A stretch of 64,000 bases of DNA from Phaeotremella fagi. Lineage: Eukaryota > Basidiomycota > Tremellomycetes > Tremellales > Phaeotremellaceae. Every line of letters starts with the position of its first letter. Position 1 is the stretch's first letter. Positions 46,839-60,353 of this stretch are shown here, piece after piece. The DNA is taken from contig BCHU01000003.1 of the NCBI GenBank assembly GCA_001599715.1, positions 1,054,001 to 1,118,000 of the forward strand, read 5' to 3'. Made by a program: the position numbers and the translations under genes. The notes beneath the pieces were generated by a model. It saw only the letters and a list, made by a program, of their open reading frames with translations, was not told the DNA's origin and did no database searches.

Positions 46839-47236
46839 CTTGAACAAGATGAATATCCTATTAATATTTCTATTTACTTATTTTATTATACTTGAAGTGA
46901 TGCATGAGATCCAATGGAGTATCGCAACTTGGGGAGAGTCTTGTAGAACAAACAGTACGAGCACGCTGCCACACTCGACATGACTAACTCTCAACGAAAT
47001 AAACTTATTCATCGAACAAACGAAAGAGAAAAGTAATAAATAAATTCAAACGTTACGGAAAGAAGTTGCAATTGCGAGCCCATCAGATAGGCGAAAAGAA
47101 TTTCAAAGAAGGTAGAAAGGGGAGGGAAGGGTAATTACGTTTTGTTCGAAAAAGCGTTTTAAAAAATAGGACCCGAACGACAAAAAGGAAAATAACCAAA
47201 TCAAAATCCAAATCCAATTTGAACCTGTATAGCCAT
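46839..47236. other. Intergenic, convergent ends
   Basis: Holds the 3' UTRs of the unknown gene (plus) and alpha-tubulin (minus). No other signal seen. Confidence 0.4.
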
Positions 47237-49331
47237 CTAGTACTCGGCCTCCTCCTCTTCTGCGTCAGCAGAGTCGATTCCGACTTCTTCGTAATCTTTC
47301 TCAAGGGCTGCAAGATCTTCACGAGCTTCGGAGAATTCTCCTTCTTCCATACCTTCACCGACATACTGAAAAGGAGTTAGCTCTAAACGCTTTGTTGTAT
47401 AATGAATGACTTACCCAGTGCACAAAGGCACGCTTTGAGTAGAGAAGATCGAATTTGTTGTCCAAACGAGCCCAAGCAGTGGCAATGCTGAAGGATGGGT
47501 TAGTGTTGTCCATTTGAGTAACGAAATTATGCTCACGATGTAGTGTTTGACAACATACAAAGGGATCGGGAAACCTTGGCGAGATCACCACCTGGAACGA
47601 GAGCTGGTGGCTCGTTACAGATACCAAGCTATGATTTTGTTAATCACGATACTCGATGCTATCGTAAGTCTTGCTCACCTTGAAACCGGTAGGACACCAA
47701 TCAACGAATTGGATGGTTCTCTTGGTTCTGACGTTGGCAACGGCAGCGTTGACATCCTTGGGAACGACATCTCCACGGTAAAGTAAACAACATGCCCTAT
47801 GATAACGTTAATTTGTTGTTCGTTACGACGATGTTGACGACGTACATGTACTTTCCGGCTCTGGGGTCACATTTGACCATTTGGTTGTTACTTTCGAAAC
47901 ATGAGATAGTCATCTCAGAGACAGAGTTGGACTCGTGGAAAGCTAAGAAGTTAGATACAGCAAGACTACGTTACTCACCCTTCTCAGCAGAAACGACTGG
48001 GGCGTAGGTAGCGAGAGGGAAATGGATTCTTGGGAAACTATGACAGTGTTAGGGAATCAAGAGTTTGATATTTGAATTTGGGGAACTTACGGAACCAAGT
48101 TAGTTTGGAATTCGTTCAAGTCAACGTTGAGGGAACCGTCGAATCGAAGGGAAGCAGTGATTGAAGAGACGACTTGAGCGATCAATCTGTTAAGGTTGGT
48201 GAATGATGGTGAAGTGATACCAAGGTTACGACGACAGATGTCGTAGATGCTAAATACAATCAATAACCATCTCATAGTTCAGACTCACGCTTCGTTGTCA
48301 ACCATGAATGAACAGTCAGAGTGTTCAAGGGTAGTGTGAGTGGTCAAAACGGAGTTGTATGGCTCGACAACTGATGTTGACATCTTTGGAGCTGGGTAAA
48401 CTGAGAACTCGAGTTTTGATTTTTTACCGTAGTCGGTAGAAAGACGTTCGAGGAGGAGAGCACCGAAACCTGAACCGGTACCACCACCGAAAGAGTGGAA
48501 GACGAAGAAACCTTGAAGACCTGAACAGTTGTCGGCGAGACGACGAACTTGCTCAAGGACGGAGTCAACGAGTTCTTTACCGATAGTGTAGTGACCACGG
48601 GCGTCTGGTTACAGACAATTAGCCCGCTGATCCAAAATTCGGTGAGAAACAACTTACAGTTGTTAGCGGCATCCTCTTTACCAGTGATCATGGTTTCTGG
48701 GTGGAACAAACTTCTGTAGGTACCGGTACGAACTTCGTCGATGACATTGGGTTCGAGATCGACCTGGAAACATCTGTGAGAAACGAGATCAAATCGAAAA
48801 ATGATCAGAAAAACTTACATAGAGAGATCGAGGAACGTGTTTACCAGCACCGGTTTCTGAGAAGAAGGTGGAGAATCCATCATCACCAGCTGAAGGGGAG
48901 TTCTCCATGAGACGTCCATCGGGCTAGATAAAGGAGTCAGTATAAACAGTCAACCTTGATGACCGAATCTAAATATCCAATTGTTTCCTGAATCAACCAA
49001 ACATGTGTACACTGTATCCGTACTCCATTCCATGCATCCAGTCCAGATATTTTCTCCCCCATTAACGTGAAAACAACTTACGCTGAGACCGTGTTCGATA
49101 GTGTAAAGTTCCCAACAGGCGTTACCAATTTGAACACCTAAAAAATTGTCATCAGTATCGCACAGACCCATCAAATCTTATTTCCCCAATTTTGTAGTAA
49201 TCCAATGACACCTACCTGCTTGACCAACATGAACCTAAAAGTGACAATGATCAGTATTCAGTGGCAATGAATGATGAGAACTATCATAAGTGATCAAAGG
49301 AATAGAAACTTACGGAAATGACTTCACGCAT
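47237..49331 (-). CDS. TUB1: Alpha-tubulin
   Basis: Starts [21 protein letters not shown] and reads on through DVEPNV-like [17 protein letters not shown], the GTP-binding GGGTGSG loop ([13 protein letters not shown]), [71 protein letters not shown] and [20 protein letters not shown], ending acidic EEEAEY. This is full-length alpha-tubulin with the C-terminal Tyr that can be removed and re-added. The loop holding Lys40 in animals reads [12 protein letters not shown] here, with no lysine, so the usual acetylation site is absent. About ten introns split the gene. Confidence 0.97.
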
Positions 49332-50178
49332 TGTTGTTTATTGATAATTGATGTTGAAGGATCTAATATCTGCAAGTGTTGAGATTGAATTGGATTGAAT
49401 TGTTTTTGGTGTTTGGAAAGAACGTTGTAGTAGATATTAAATGGATAATAGTATAGATGATAGATGAGAACAATTGAAGAGATTGAAGAAATGAACATCA
49501 GCTTTGTCCTTCAACGATCAAATGCCATGCGACGAGTGGGCGTGGGTAAGGGCGAGTGAAGGGAAGGGAGGGGGGTCTGTGTTGTTATAACTTACGAAAT
49601 GAGTGAGTTGATAGGATGAGTATGAGTTAACGTCGAGAGATGAGAGTGTGAGTGTATCTGTGTCGACGGAGATTATGGTAGGAGTAGGTGAGTGAGATGA
49701 ATAAGAATAGATAGATAGATGTATAGAATTAAGTTGATCAACCTCCCTCCCATCCTGCAGTGTTTGGATTCGTTGCATTGAATGGCTCGCGACGCGACAC
49801 ACGGGAGAAAACACTAAAAAATAATGAAAAATAAATAAATATGGCTCGCTACCACGTGGCTCAAGTGATGGGATCTTTGAAGTATTACTTCATCTACAAA
49901 GCTCCAACCACCCATACTCATACGCACACATGCACAATGCTATCTTCAGTTATCCTATCACTCAACAACCAGGAAACATACCACCATATACTGCATCCAT
50001 GCATAATTACAAGTGAAAGTAATACTAAAAATGATCTATTATACAACCTCGTCTTAAATCTTTCTTGTTCTTCTTCTGCAAAATAAATGCCACCACCGAC
50101 CTAAATTCCAATATCTCCCATAATACAACCAAAAAAGAATAATTCCAAACTTAAATAAGATTGAGGAAAATAAAGTCG
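49332..50178. other. Intergenic
   Basis: Upstream region of alpha-tubulin and 3' side of the DUF3295 gene. It contains short CA-type runs near 49910-49935 and no supportable gene. Confidence 0.45.
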
Positions 50179-52928
50179 TCACCATCCATGACTGCTATAA
50201 CTCGTATCCATAGTTTCGCTCCTCTTCTGTAACTCCCTTCTCAATCTCACCCTATCATTTTCGATTTCAGAAGGTGATCGATCGACAGGTCCATCAGTCG
50301 CTCTTCGTTGCATATGCGGAGCTTCGAATTTCGGTGATACAGACGAAGGTGATCCTTGAGGTAACACCGATAGATTCGCTGATGATTGGACACGACCTAA
50401 AACGGGTTCACCGACTCTTGTCAGAGGTCTCAAAAATCCTCCACCTAACACGTTGGGTTGGGTTCTTCTTCTTATCGGTTCAATGGGTGATTGTGCTTGA
50501 GACGGAGTTGGAGGTTTGTTAGAAGGGTTGTATCCCCCATGATGTGATCCAGATAATTGTTGAGGCGACGCTCGAGAGGGATCAGTGTTATATGAAGGTT
50601 GTGAATTATGTCTCTCAAGTGGTGCTCCATATTGATAACCATAATTCGTAAGATTAGTAGCTGAAGTCGACGTTTGTAAACGTGGATCAGTCGTACTAGG
50701 TCGAGGTTGTGGTGCGAAAGTTGCTTTTCGTACTGCTGATTTTTCTCTTTCAAGGATGATGTCTAGAAATGATCAGTATCATATCTTCTAATGAAGTGGT
50801 GATGACTTACTTCGACGTAACGATTCCGACATTTCTCTCATGATAATCGTCCTTCGTCTAGTCGTAGGTGATAAAGGTTGAACAATCCCACTAGCATCCA
50901 AAATAGGTCCACCAGTTGGTACAGGTTGAGCCACAGAGACCGCACCAACTTTAGCTTCACTCCTCGCGTCTCTCTTTGCGGCCAATTCTGCAATCTTCCT
51001 TCTAGTAGTGGACGAAGCGAGATAATCATCCTCGCTTTCTTCGCCTGATGATTCGAGATCAACTTCAGGAGGTGGACGCTGTTGATCAGTCAATTGAATC
51101 GATTCACAACTTACTCTCTCATCTGAAGTCCTTAAACCGGACGGCGCAGCTGTCACACTAACACCAGTTTGGACAGGGATGGCAACTGCCGACTTTGATC
51201 TCAAAAGACTAGGTCCAGGTGCCGGAGATCTACTCAAGCTAGATAATCCAACATGCGTAGGGGACGGTCGAATAGGTAATCCACTTTGATCAGTCTAAAA
51301 GAAAAATTAGTCAAAGCTCGATCAAAATCAAACATCAACCTACAAGATCTACCATACTGGCACCACGTTTGAATAAATTCGACAACAATCCCTCTGAAGT
51401 TTGTCTGTAATTTTCACCAAAGATTTCCTTCTTAGCAAACATCTTCCTCTTCTCTTGAGCATCCAACTCAGCCTCGATCCTAGCTCTTTCAGCAGCAGCC
51501 ACAGCCTTTTCTTTCTTAGACATCTTCTTCAAAGGCGTAGGAGCAGGTGGAGGTGGTGGATCTTTATCTTTAACGTTTGTCGATTTTCTCGAAATTTGAC
51601 GTGTTAATTGTGATAAATCGATATCCGCGTTGGACGAAGATCTATTTGATTTCGATGAAGAGACTTTTCGATTGATCGAGGGTCTTTTCGGTTTGACTGG
51701 AGATTCAGGTTCATCGTCCCATTCCTCATCTTCTTCTTCCTCGTCATCTTCCCATCCACCTTCTTCTTCTTCCGCCTCGTTCTTCAATTTAAGTGCTTCA
51801 GCGGCTTTCCTTTTTTCACTAGCAAAACGACCTTTCATGGTGGCGATAGAAACATGTCGTTTCTCTTTATCCTTTTCCGTATCTTTCCTACGTCTTATCA
51901 CTAATTCCCCACTTTCCGATTCACCTGAACTTCTACGATGTTCAGATAGTGGCGGTGGAATCTGCGAAACTACTTGAGGTACAGCCGGAGCAACAGGTGA
52001 AGTTTGAGAGATATGTGACGTATCAGAACCACTGCCCTTGTTTGGACTTGAATTGATGAAAAACCTGTTACGTCGTTTGGGAGATCGATTTTTACCAATG
52101 TGAATACCAGAGGGACCTGTTACACTGTTACTAGCATTCAAATTATTTTCTTCCTCTAAGATAGTTTCTTCGTCATTTTCATTTAAAGCAGGTGGGACAG
52201 CAGCACCACCAAGTAGACCACCTGCGTTCATGCTCCCTCCCAAACTTCCGACACGACTTGGGACAGGAGTAGGTTCAACCAATCGAATTTCCACGTTAGC
52301 AACAGGTGTATCAGGTAAAGAGATGAAAGGGGTGACAGGCGAAGGTTTTATCACTGGTAAACGATTTTTAGCGTCCAAGACCCAATCTTTAAAGTTATCT
52401 TCATCAAGTAAGAGTTTGAGTGCACCTCCAAAGGATCTTTTCTCGAAACTTCGACTACGTGGGAAGAGAGTTGTTGAATGTTCTGAATCGGGTGTATGAA
52501 CTGATATATCCATTGAAGATGCTGTGCAATTCGATGAAATTGATGGTCGACGTTTATGAATAGGTTGACCCCAGTGTCTAAAAAAGATACTTTAGCAAAA
52601 ATCAAAACGAGTAGGAAAAGATGATAACCCACCGCCAAGCCAAATTTTCAAGTCTCTCACCGTCTTTCACAATATCCGCCGCTCGAGATATAACTATCAA
52701 AAAAAGATTAACCTAAAGTAAAGAGATATTTTACACAAAGGATATAGACGAAAACTTACCATTCCAGATTTCTCCCACTCTAAATTCCTCCTCGTCATGA
52801 GAAAGATCATCTGAAAGGTTGATAGCAGGTTGAGCGAGACTTAGAAGTGGAACGTGACGCGGTGAACGAGTGACTGACGTTGTTGGTGAAGGGAGAGGTG
52901 GTTCGATTGTTGGATTTACGGCGATCAT
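50179..52928 (-). CDS. GATA-like DUF1752/DUF3295 regulator (Mks1-type)
   Basis: The N-terminus MIAVNPTIEPPLPSPTTSVT leads to an acidic stretch and GERLENLAWRHWGQ, the short DUF1752 helix shared with AreA-type nitrogen regulators. Later motifs belong to DUF3295: RFFINSSPNKGSGSDTS, KRHVSIATMKGRFASEKRKA, ENYRQTSEGLLSNLFKRGAS, TIIMREMSESLRR followed by ILEREKS, and PNVLGGGFLRPLTR. An acidic patch and many Ser/Pro sites lie between. Fungal members include negative regulators in Ras/cAMP and nitrogen-retrograde control. No GATA zinc finger is present, so direct DNA binding is not supported. Confidence 0.8.
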
Positions 52929-53736
52929 TGTGGAAGGTGTTGAAATGTGAACGTGGGATGTGATGTTGAGATACCAATTTATTGGGTGATAGGTAAATGT
53001 ATATCCATAATGAAAGTGATGATGAGAATAAGTATTGTAGCTGGTTTAAACGTTTATTCGTTGTCCTGGTGCAGGTGATTTATCGATCGTTTTCTTCTTG
53101 TGTCCTCGCTTAAAATTTGATAAGTGAGATTCAAAAAGTTTATCACCTGATTGATGGTATAACTACGATGCGACGGCAACGATGTTAAAGGAGGTGTTGA
53201 GAGGGGGAAGTCACAGTAAAACGAGGGGCACCTTGTGATTTTCACTGTGTATCAAAGGATGGTCCCCAATAATTATTGATTGATTGCGGCAATGCGATGC
53301 GGTAGGGAGGTGGGGTAGTGAATGGTGATGGTGATGGGGAGAGATAGAATGAAGTAATAAAGTAACAATTAATGTAAAGGAGAACTAGTATTGTGGATAT
53401 AAGATCTCAAGGTCACGTTGTTATTCTCACAACATGATTCTGCTATACGGCAAGTGGAAATCCCATTAGCCGCCCGCTGAAAAATTATCCCTTTGCTACT
53501 TAGTCTGGATTCTCGGATAAATAGATGTTATTACGGTCCGAACAAGATCAAGTAAGCTACATGGAAGTCAAAGAATAGATAGATATATGATAATGATACT
53601 CGTATGAAATAATTAATGCTGAACACTAGCGTAGAAGATGATTACAATGATGATATAAGTTGAACAATCATTAACAGGCAAAGGAAAAAACGACAAAAAC
53701 AAAATACTCTCTAACAATGCAATGCACCAACTCAGA
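52929..53736. other. Intergenic between two minus-strand genes
   Basis: About 800 bp holding the promoter of the DUF3295 gene and the 3' end of the MFS gene. A G/T/A-rich GGTGATGG run lies near 53320-53340. No gene seen. Confidence 0.4.
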
Positions 53737-56197
53737 TCAACTAACGATCTTCCCACTACCTTCCCCATTTCCACCACTGTCCTCGTAATCCCATTCCTCA
53801 GGTGGTTCCTCATCTTCATCAATAGCAGATAAAGCAGAAGAAGATTTATCTCCATTCGAGATGAACAAGCAAGTAATGAAATTGCCTATTGAGAAAATGA
53901 CCATGAATATCCACCATAAACGACCACCTAAAACTTTACCGTCCATTGAGATGGCGAATAGCTTTTAAGCAAGTATCAGCAAAAAGGGTGTGCCGAATCG
54001 GTAATGAATACACTTACAGCACTAACTAGAGATGGACCAATGACTCTAGCCATACAACCGACCGCTGTGGAGATACCATTGACAGCTCCAAAAGCAGTCT
54101 TATCAGGACTCGAAAAATTCACCAAAACCATCAAAAGACTACTGGACATGTTGACGAAAGTGACGAAACTCAACAAAGCATTGACGGCGATAGTTGTCGT
54201 CCAACCACGTTCGACAGGGTACATTAATGGGAAACCCATCGAATCGTCAATTTCGTTATCTGGCGATAAAGCTTCTTCAGAGTATTCCAACACTTTACGA
54301 AGTAACGGGAGAAGGAACCAGATTGGGATCCAACCGAATGAAAGTGTTTTGTAGGCCACACTCAGACCTAGGAATCTTCTTAATCTGTTCAAGACTAGTA
54401 ATTGACATGCGATTGACCAGAAGCCGTTGATTGACAGTGCAAAGCCGATCGCTGATGCCTGGTAGGGGATTAGTAACCGAGCTGGAAATTGATTTTGTCA
54501 CTCACAGACATTCCAAGACCACTGTAACAAGTCAGTACAGATACGATGAAAAAAGTCAAACCACTCACTTATTTTTATCAAAGAAAAACAACAAAGAAGC
54601 AGCACCCCAAGCACCACCGATAAATCTACACAAAAAAGTCAGCCCAAAAACCCCACACAAAAAAGTCTCCACCGATACATACGAATTCAAGAAAAGAGTC
54701 AAAGAAGTCAACTGCACAGGTCGTAAAGCCATCAACTCCCAGAATCCCCATGGACCAGTCTTTCCAGAAGGTCGATTAGGGTTGATAGCAGTAATCGGCG
54801 AAGACGATTCAGAGTTGGATTGTAATTTACCTAGCAGACTTTCTCGAACTGGACTAGATTCTGGATCAACTAGGGTAGAGGTATCTGACATGTTTGAATA
54901 GGAGGCTGATTGTCTTTTATGATTGGAGTTGAACATTTTTAATGAGAATGAGGTTGGTGAGGTTGAATGGTTCACTATTGAGGGTAGAGATTCTTTGTAG
55001 AATATTAATGCAAATATTAATCCTAGACATGTGAACGCTGCTGAAACTAGACATGCTGGAGTGGATGTTAGCTTTTACTGAGGACTGTATGACAGTTCAG
55101 ATCCAACTTACGAAGGAGGAACGGGTGAACTTGGAATATCGTCAATCGATCAAACCATTCAGGAAAGCGTTCGAAGGGATGAGAAAGTGAGCCACCCATC
55201 GCCGTACTATCCTAGCGTTAGTTGACATACCATCGTCAGATGGGAATAAACGTACCCAATGATCGTTCCCACAGTCCACGTAAGACCTGAAGTATGTTAA
55301 CAACGGATCCTTCGATCAACGCAAACAAGTCACATACCATACAAAGCAAAAGCTTCTGTGGCATTAGTCTCATCTGTGATATCACCCAAACTAGCTTTGA
55401 TAACCTGTAAAAAGGTAGATCAGTAAGAGGTATCACCAATCTAAAAACAACGTATGACGTACAGCTACATTTCCATTGAGAGCTCCAGACCTAATGAAAC
55501 ATCAGTAAACTTGCAATGGTATGGAAGACACGAGATTGACATACAAGCAACGAACGAAAATCATCATCCAGAATGAAGTGGATAAACCGCTGAATACAAA
55601 GGTATCTTTTGTCAATTCATGTCAGAGATTTGGTAAGAGGGACATACAAAAGTGAACCCGAGATAGCGACTCCCAAAAGTCCAACCAAAATGACAGGTCT
55701 TCTACCGATTTTACTAAAACAGAGAAAACGATTGTTGGTCAGCGACTTTCTCTCTTTTCGTGCTGAAAAGAAAAACATTTCCACATACTCTGATAATTTC
55801 GCCCAATGATATACGGTGAAAAATTGAACGAAGGCGAATACGGATTCCTTTATTTTTCCAAATCAGTATCAAACGACTTCCTTGATTTATAGACCCAACT
55901 CACCACTAGACCAGAATAGAAACCTATCCTATCTGGATTATCCGTTACCTGCAGTTCTTCTACCATTTGATTGATGAATGGAAAGATGACTGTTTGATTT
56001 GATGAGCTCTGAAGTTGAATTCGAGATAAAAGAGACGGATACGTACCTGTATATGCAACTAAGATTCAAGTCGAAATCGATCAACGACAATACCAAAATC
56101 AGATTAAATTTCACTTACTCGGTTCAGCTAACCTCACACCCATCAACACAGCGACCTGCATAGTCGGTAAAGGCGTCTGACCATATCTCGAAGTCAT
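53737..56197 (-). CDS. Major facilitator superfamily transporter
   Basis: The start MTSRYGQTPLPTMQVAVLMG runs into the first membrane span (VAVLMGVRLAE). The exon chain gives FPFINQMVEELQVTDNPDRI, the MFS motif KIGRRPVILVG between spans 2 and 3, MALYGLTWTVGTIIGY-like ALYGLTWTVGTIIG, then a long cytosolic loop between spans 6 and 7 with Ser-rich sequence, and spans such as TLSFGWIPIWFLLPLLRKVL and WWIFMVIFSIGNFITCLF. The acidic tail is EDEEPPEEWDYED. It resembles the fungal MFS group related to TetA/ZIF1-like drug or metal antiporters; substrate unknown. At least a dozen short exons. Confidence 0.85.
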
Positions 56198-57323
56198 CTT
56201 GAGAGAAATGGATTATATTTTTGAACAATGTAATCTGAATATGATGGTAATGCTGAATTCAGATGAAGAAATTGACAGAGGGTTCATCAGAAAGCTTTTA
56301 CACTTGACTGCACTTCGTTTCGTCGTCGTCTTCGTCAAGTCGTTAAAAATTGAAGAACAGATTGGTTGGAATCGTAACTGCACGAGGTTAAATCAGCTAA
56401 TCTTGTGCGCCGAATCTTTCTGAGTTGACGTACCAAAAATAGATGTAAATGGAACGTGATATGATCGTAAAGAAAATTTGATTTTGATCGTGCGATCCAC
56501 AACCAAAAGAACCTAGCTTCCTTGGTAGATGAAAAGTGGAGTTATTGGTTAACGTACACCAAAGATTCCAAGAAGAACTTAGAACAAATCGAATAGATGT
56601 AAGAAAGTAGTTCGTTCTTTTCGACTCAATCCTTCTATGGATCAATTTCATAAACGTCAGAGCGTCAACCTTCTTTTTCTCCATAGCTTAACCCTTCGTT
56701 CGAGATCATCATCCCACCATTTCTTACCTGTACCATTCTAAAAATGCCTCTGCGATTATGCGCTTCACCCTTAATGATGCTTCTATTCTCGGCGGAACCC
56801 GTGCGGGGACGTTGATCACCGGTAAACGTTTAGTCCGATTCGTACCTCAATTGAAGGAAGGTTGTTGGAGTTGCTAATTCCAGATAAATTGTTAAGTTGA
56901 TAGTCGTGTCCAATTATTGTATGAAACTGATAGAACATTGGGCCTAATGACATTGGAGTTTGGTCGTCCATCGGTGGAAATGACTGAAAATTGGAAGGAT
57001 AGTCTGAAAGTCAAAACTTCAGAAAGAATAACTTGAAACATCGTCTTCAATCGATTCGCATGAACTCGGTTCAGTGACAGATGGAGTTCTCTAATTATTA
57101 CATTCTCGAGAACATCCTACATGAGAATAAAAAACAAACTTGAGCGCTATTTGTGAAAAATGATTTGAATTGAAGCTACAGTGCATGGCGACATGTGGCG
57201 GTCAAAAGATTTATCAGCAATCCCACAAAATGATTAATCAGCCCGAACACACAAGAAACAGTATAAAACCAACCCGCCAAGAATCTTTCTCCGACTCCCC
57301 ACAAATCAATCAAGTAAAACCCA
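56198..57323. other. Divergent intergenic region
   Basis: About 1.1 kb between the MFS transporter and the SDR gene. No RNA gene or convincing ORF; open frames such as 56397-56684 (minus) have no family resemblance. Confidence 0.45.
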
Positions 57324-58083
57324 ATGACAATGTCGAAAATCGTTTTCATCCTAGGATCAGGCGCTAGAATCGGTCAAGCGATAACCCAAAAATTCTTGTT
57401 GGCAGGTTACAAAGTTGCTCAAGTTTCTCGTTCAACTTCGAGTCCGAATCCGTCTTCGGACTCTGATGTGATTCATTATTCAGCTGATTTGAGTGATCCA
57501 TCAACTGTTGAACCTATTTTCAACAAGGTTGAGAAACTTTGGGGTGCACCTCAGGTAGTTGTTTATAACGGTTTGTCAAATCTTTCGTTCAATGTCGTAT
57601 TCGTAATGATAATGGCTTTCAGCTTATGGATTGGTGGTAACCCCTGCAAATCCTTTATCAGCTTCCATAGAGGATCTAACCAAAACATTCAATATCAACA
57701 CTGTCTCTTCATACACAGCAGCACAAATCGCTTATACCAAAAACCCAAAAGTGACATTCATATTTACGGGCAACGCTTTGAATACAGATCTGTTAGCTCC
57801 GAATTTGACAACTATGGGAATTGGGAAATCAGCTTCTGCACATTGGATTCGGGAGGCTGCTAAATCTGAGAATCTCAGACCTGCGACGTAAGTCTTTACC
57901 TGTAGTGTCAGGTATTGATCTTTCAATGTTAGGTTTTATTACTGTGATCAACGTGATTTGGACGGCCGACCTTGTTATACTGGTCTTAATGGTCCCGCTC
58001 ATGCTGATTTATATTTGAAGTTGGCTGAACAGGAAGAACAGAGTGACCCTCTTGTGGTGTTCAGAGCTGAGCTTGTGAAGTGA
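57324..58083 (+). CDS. Short-chain dehydrogenase-like protein, catalytic Tyr absent
   Basis: MTMSKIVFILGSGARIGQAI carries the SDR nucleotide-binding GSGARIG motif, then VIHYSADLSDPSTVEPIFN (usual acidic DL), PQVVVYNAYG (NAG-like), TKTFNINTVSSYTAAQIAY, VTFIFTGNAL, and NLTTMGIGKSASAHW. In active SDRs this last segment is YxxxK; here the residue four before the Lys is Met, so the catalytic Tyr is missing. Two introns split the protein; both splice phases were checked by the resulting sequence. The C-terminus ends VFRAELVK. Confidence 0.82.
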
Positions 58084-58479
58084 TTATGTGATTGTTCAAA
58101 CGAAGAAGTGGTGGAAAGGGTGATGAAAGGAGTTTGTAGTAATAAACAGTCGATGAATTCTATTCAATCGATCGCGATCTTGCACTTCGATATCTCCCTT
58201 GCCCCCGACTCCCTTGCTCGAATGGCACTCAAACCAGAGATCCGATGTATGTTAATTATGTCATGAAACTGTATAGAAAGTGAAGATACGTAACGATTGT
58301 GAGGGCATGATGTATGCTAGCATTGATAAAAAAGAAATGTATGAAACGTTGCAATGATAGTGGGGGTGGTAAAGATATTTGAAATGACGGGAAATAGAGG
58401 GGGATCAAGTCCTATCAAGAAATAATAAAAAAAACACAAATAAAAATTGTCTTATCCCTCTAAAACTTTAGTCCTACGT
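58084..58479. other. Intergenic, convergent ends
   Basis: 3' regions of the SDR-like gene and the GPI-protein gene. No clear feature. Confidence 0.4.
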
Positions 58480-59394
58480 TTAGGCAACGACACCGAGGGC
58501 GGTAGCCAAGAGACCGAAGATTGCGATCATTGAGGTGGCGGATTCAACGTTGAGGTAACCGGCTGATTTAGCTGATGTTGAGGCAGCGGCTGAAGCAGCG
58601 ACGGTGGTGGTTGAAGTGGAAGCTTTGGAAGCTGATCCAGTTGATGCACCTGATGCAGCGGCGGTTGTACCAGCGGCAGCACTAAATATATGTCAGTTTG
58701 AGGTTTTAACGTAGATCAAGATGATAAAATACTTACGTTGTACCAGATGAACCTGAGTTGGTACCGAGACATGAAGTACTTGATCCAGATTGGATTACGA
58801 CAGCGCTTGAATAAGCGATAACACCTGAAGCATCGGTGATTTTGAGTGAACTAATGAATGTATCAGCTTGAATGTCATTTCGATATTATGACAAAATTTG
58901 TATTTTTACTTACACGTTGGTACCAGCGGCTAAGTCAACGTTCCAAGTGACTGGTGAGGTAGTTGCTTGTGGTAAGTTTTCAAGCTACATCGGTGATGTT
59001 AGTACTATATGACAGACATGGATCAAAGGGCACACTTACAGCAGCAGCTGATGGTTGACCACCTGGTAAGATGGCAATGAAGTATGGAGCACCTGAACCA
59101 CCTGAGAAAGTGATGGAAGCTGGTTGACAAACGATGAGGGAGGCCTGTGGGGTGTTAGTATAAATTTTAAATAAGCAAGGAACATCAGTCGAGATCGTGA
59201 TCATGTCAACATGCTTCAACTCTTACTTGTGAAGAAATAGAGTGAGATGTGATCTTGATCTCGATCGAATGAAAGGAAAACAACACAGCACCAGCAGGAA
59301 AAGAGAAGTTTTTACTCACTGGGGAGTTGATGGTCAAAGCAGATGCGATTGAAACAAAGGCAGAAGCGACAGCGAGTTTAGTTGAGAAGAACAT
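58480..59394 (-). CDS. Kre9/Knh1-like GPI-anchored cell-wall protein
   Basis: Signal peptide MFFSTKLAVASAFVSIASAL, then a small beta-sandwich domain with CQPASITFSGGSGAPYFIAI, LPGGQPSAAALENL, TSPVTWNVDLAAGTNVSL and KITDASGVIAYSSAVVIQSG, matching the N-terminal domain of yeast Kre9/Knh1 and its basidiomycete relatives. A Ser/Thr/Ala-rich stalk (GASTGSASKASTSTTT) ends in SAGYLN and a hydrophobic tail IAIFGLLATALGVVA, a good GPI-attachment signal. Expected at the cell surface or wall. Four exons. Confidence 0.87.
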
Positions 59395-60353
59395 TTTTTG
59401 TTACGAGTTGATAGAATGGGTTGGTAAGGATTAGATGTAAGGTGAATGAATATAAAGAATGAAGATGAATGTAGAAGAATGAGATGTTGATCAAATAGGA
59501 GAGGTGAGGTTTTAGACACTCGAGTGTCGTCGCGTGTTGATCTCTTTTTTTTTCTTTCGAGGCTAGGCTAGACTAAGGCTGTACAATGTATGAGTCTGTC
59601 CTGTAACGTCCTGTACTGCTTGTACGCCTGCCTTCAGTAAGTACTGCATACATACATACATCTCCTTCCTCTCCCTTTCCCCCCATGCCCTTCACTTCCC
59701 CTGTAAAGTATAAGTCTGTTCACATACTTCATTGGACGGTACGCGACGCGTCAATGGCTCAAATTTGCATTGATTTTATGCTGTGCTAAACGTGTTTAAA
59801 CCCTGTAACGAGCAACCGAGTAGTTACGATTCTCCGAGATAAAGTGAGTTTGAATATGAAATTGAATATGTGGAGGGTGTCCACTTTGATGTAAGAGTAA
59901 GTTACATAGATCTCACTGAACACTTTGTCAGTACTTTGTATCTTATACTTATACTTATCAAAGGTGGACTACCCTCTTTACTCATACTTACGGCCCACGA
60001 TGAAAACGAACAAAAGGATGATTGATGATGTGTACCAGTACCTGAAACAACGCAAACGCCCTAGTAACTTAGATAACGCACTGATCTCTTCTTTGCCCAA
60101 GAATCAAATACACTGACAGCAGAAGAATGTGATTAACGAATGAAAGGAAATCCTTATACTTATCACCTCATTTCGTCCATTGCTCTCATTCCCATGGATG
60201 CCATAGCTCAGATCTCAACAGATCCCAATCAATCAACCCCTACACGGAAACATCATCACTTTCATCAAGATCACTTTCATACCCCCTAGACTGATTTATT
60301 AATACCTTTGATACATCTCATCTAGTTACAAACTAGCAGTACTTGGCAGCGCA
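59395..60353. other. Divergent promoter region
   Basis: About 960 bp upstream of two divergent genes. A short ATACATACATACATAC run lies near 59645-59660. The 63-codon ORF at 59925-60116 resembles nothing known and is not called. Confidence 0.45.

Noticed and set aside
56397..56684. 95-codon minus-strand ORF upstream of the MFS gene
   Set aside because: No family resemblance and no splice continuity with the MFS start. Treated as 5' region.
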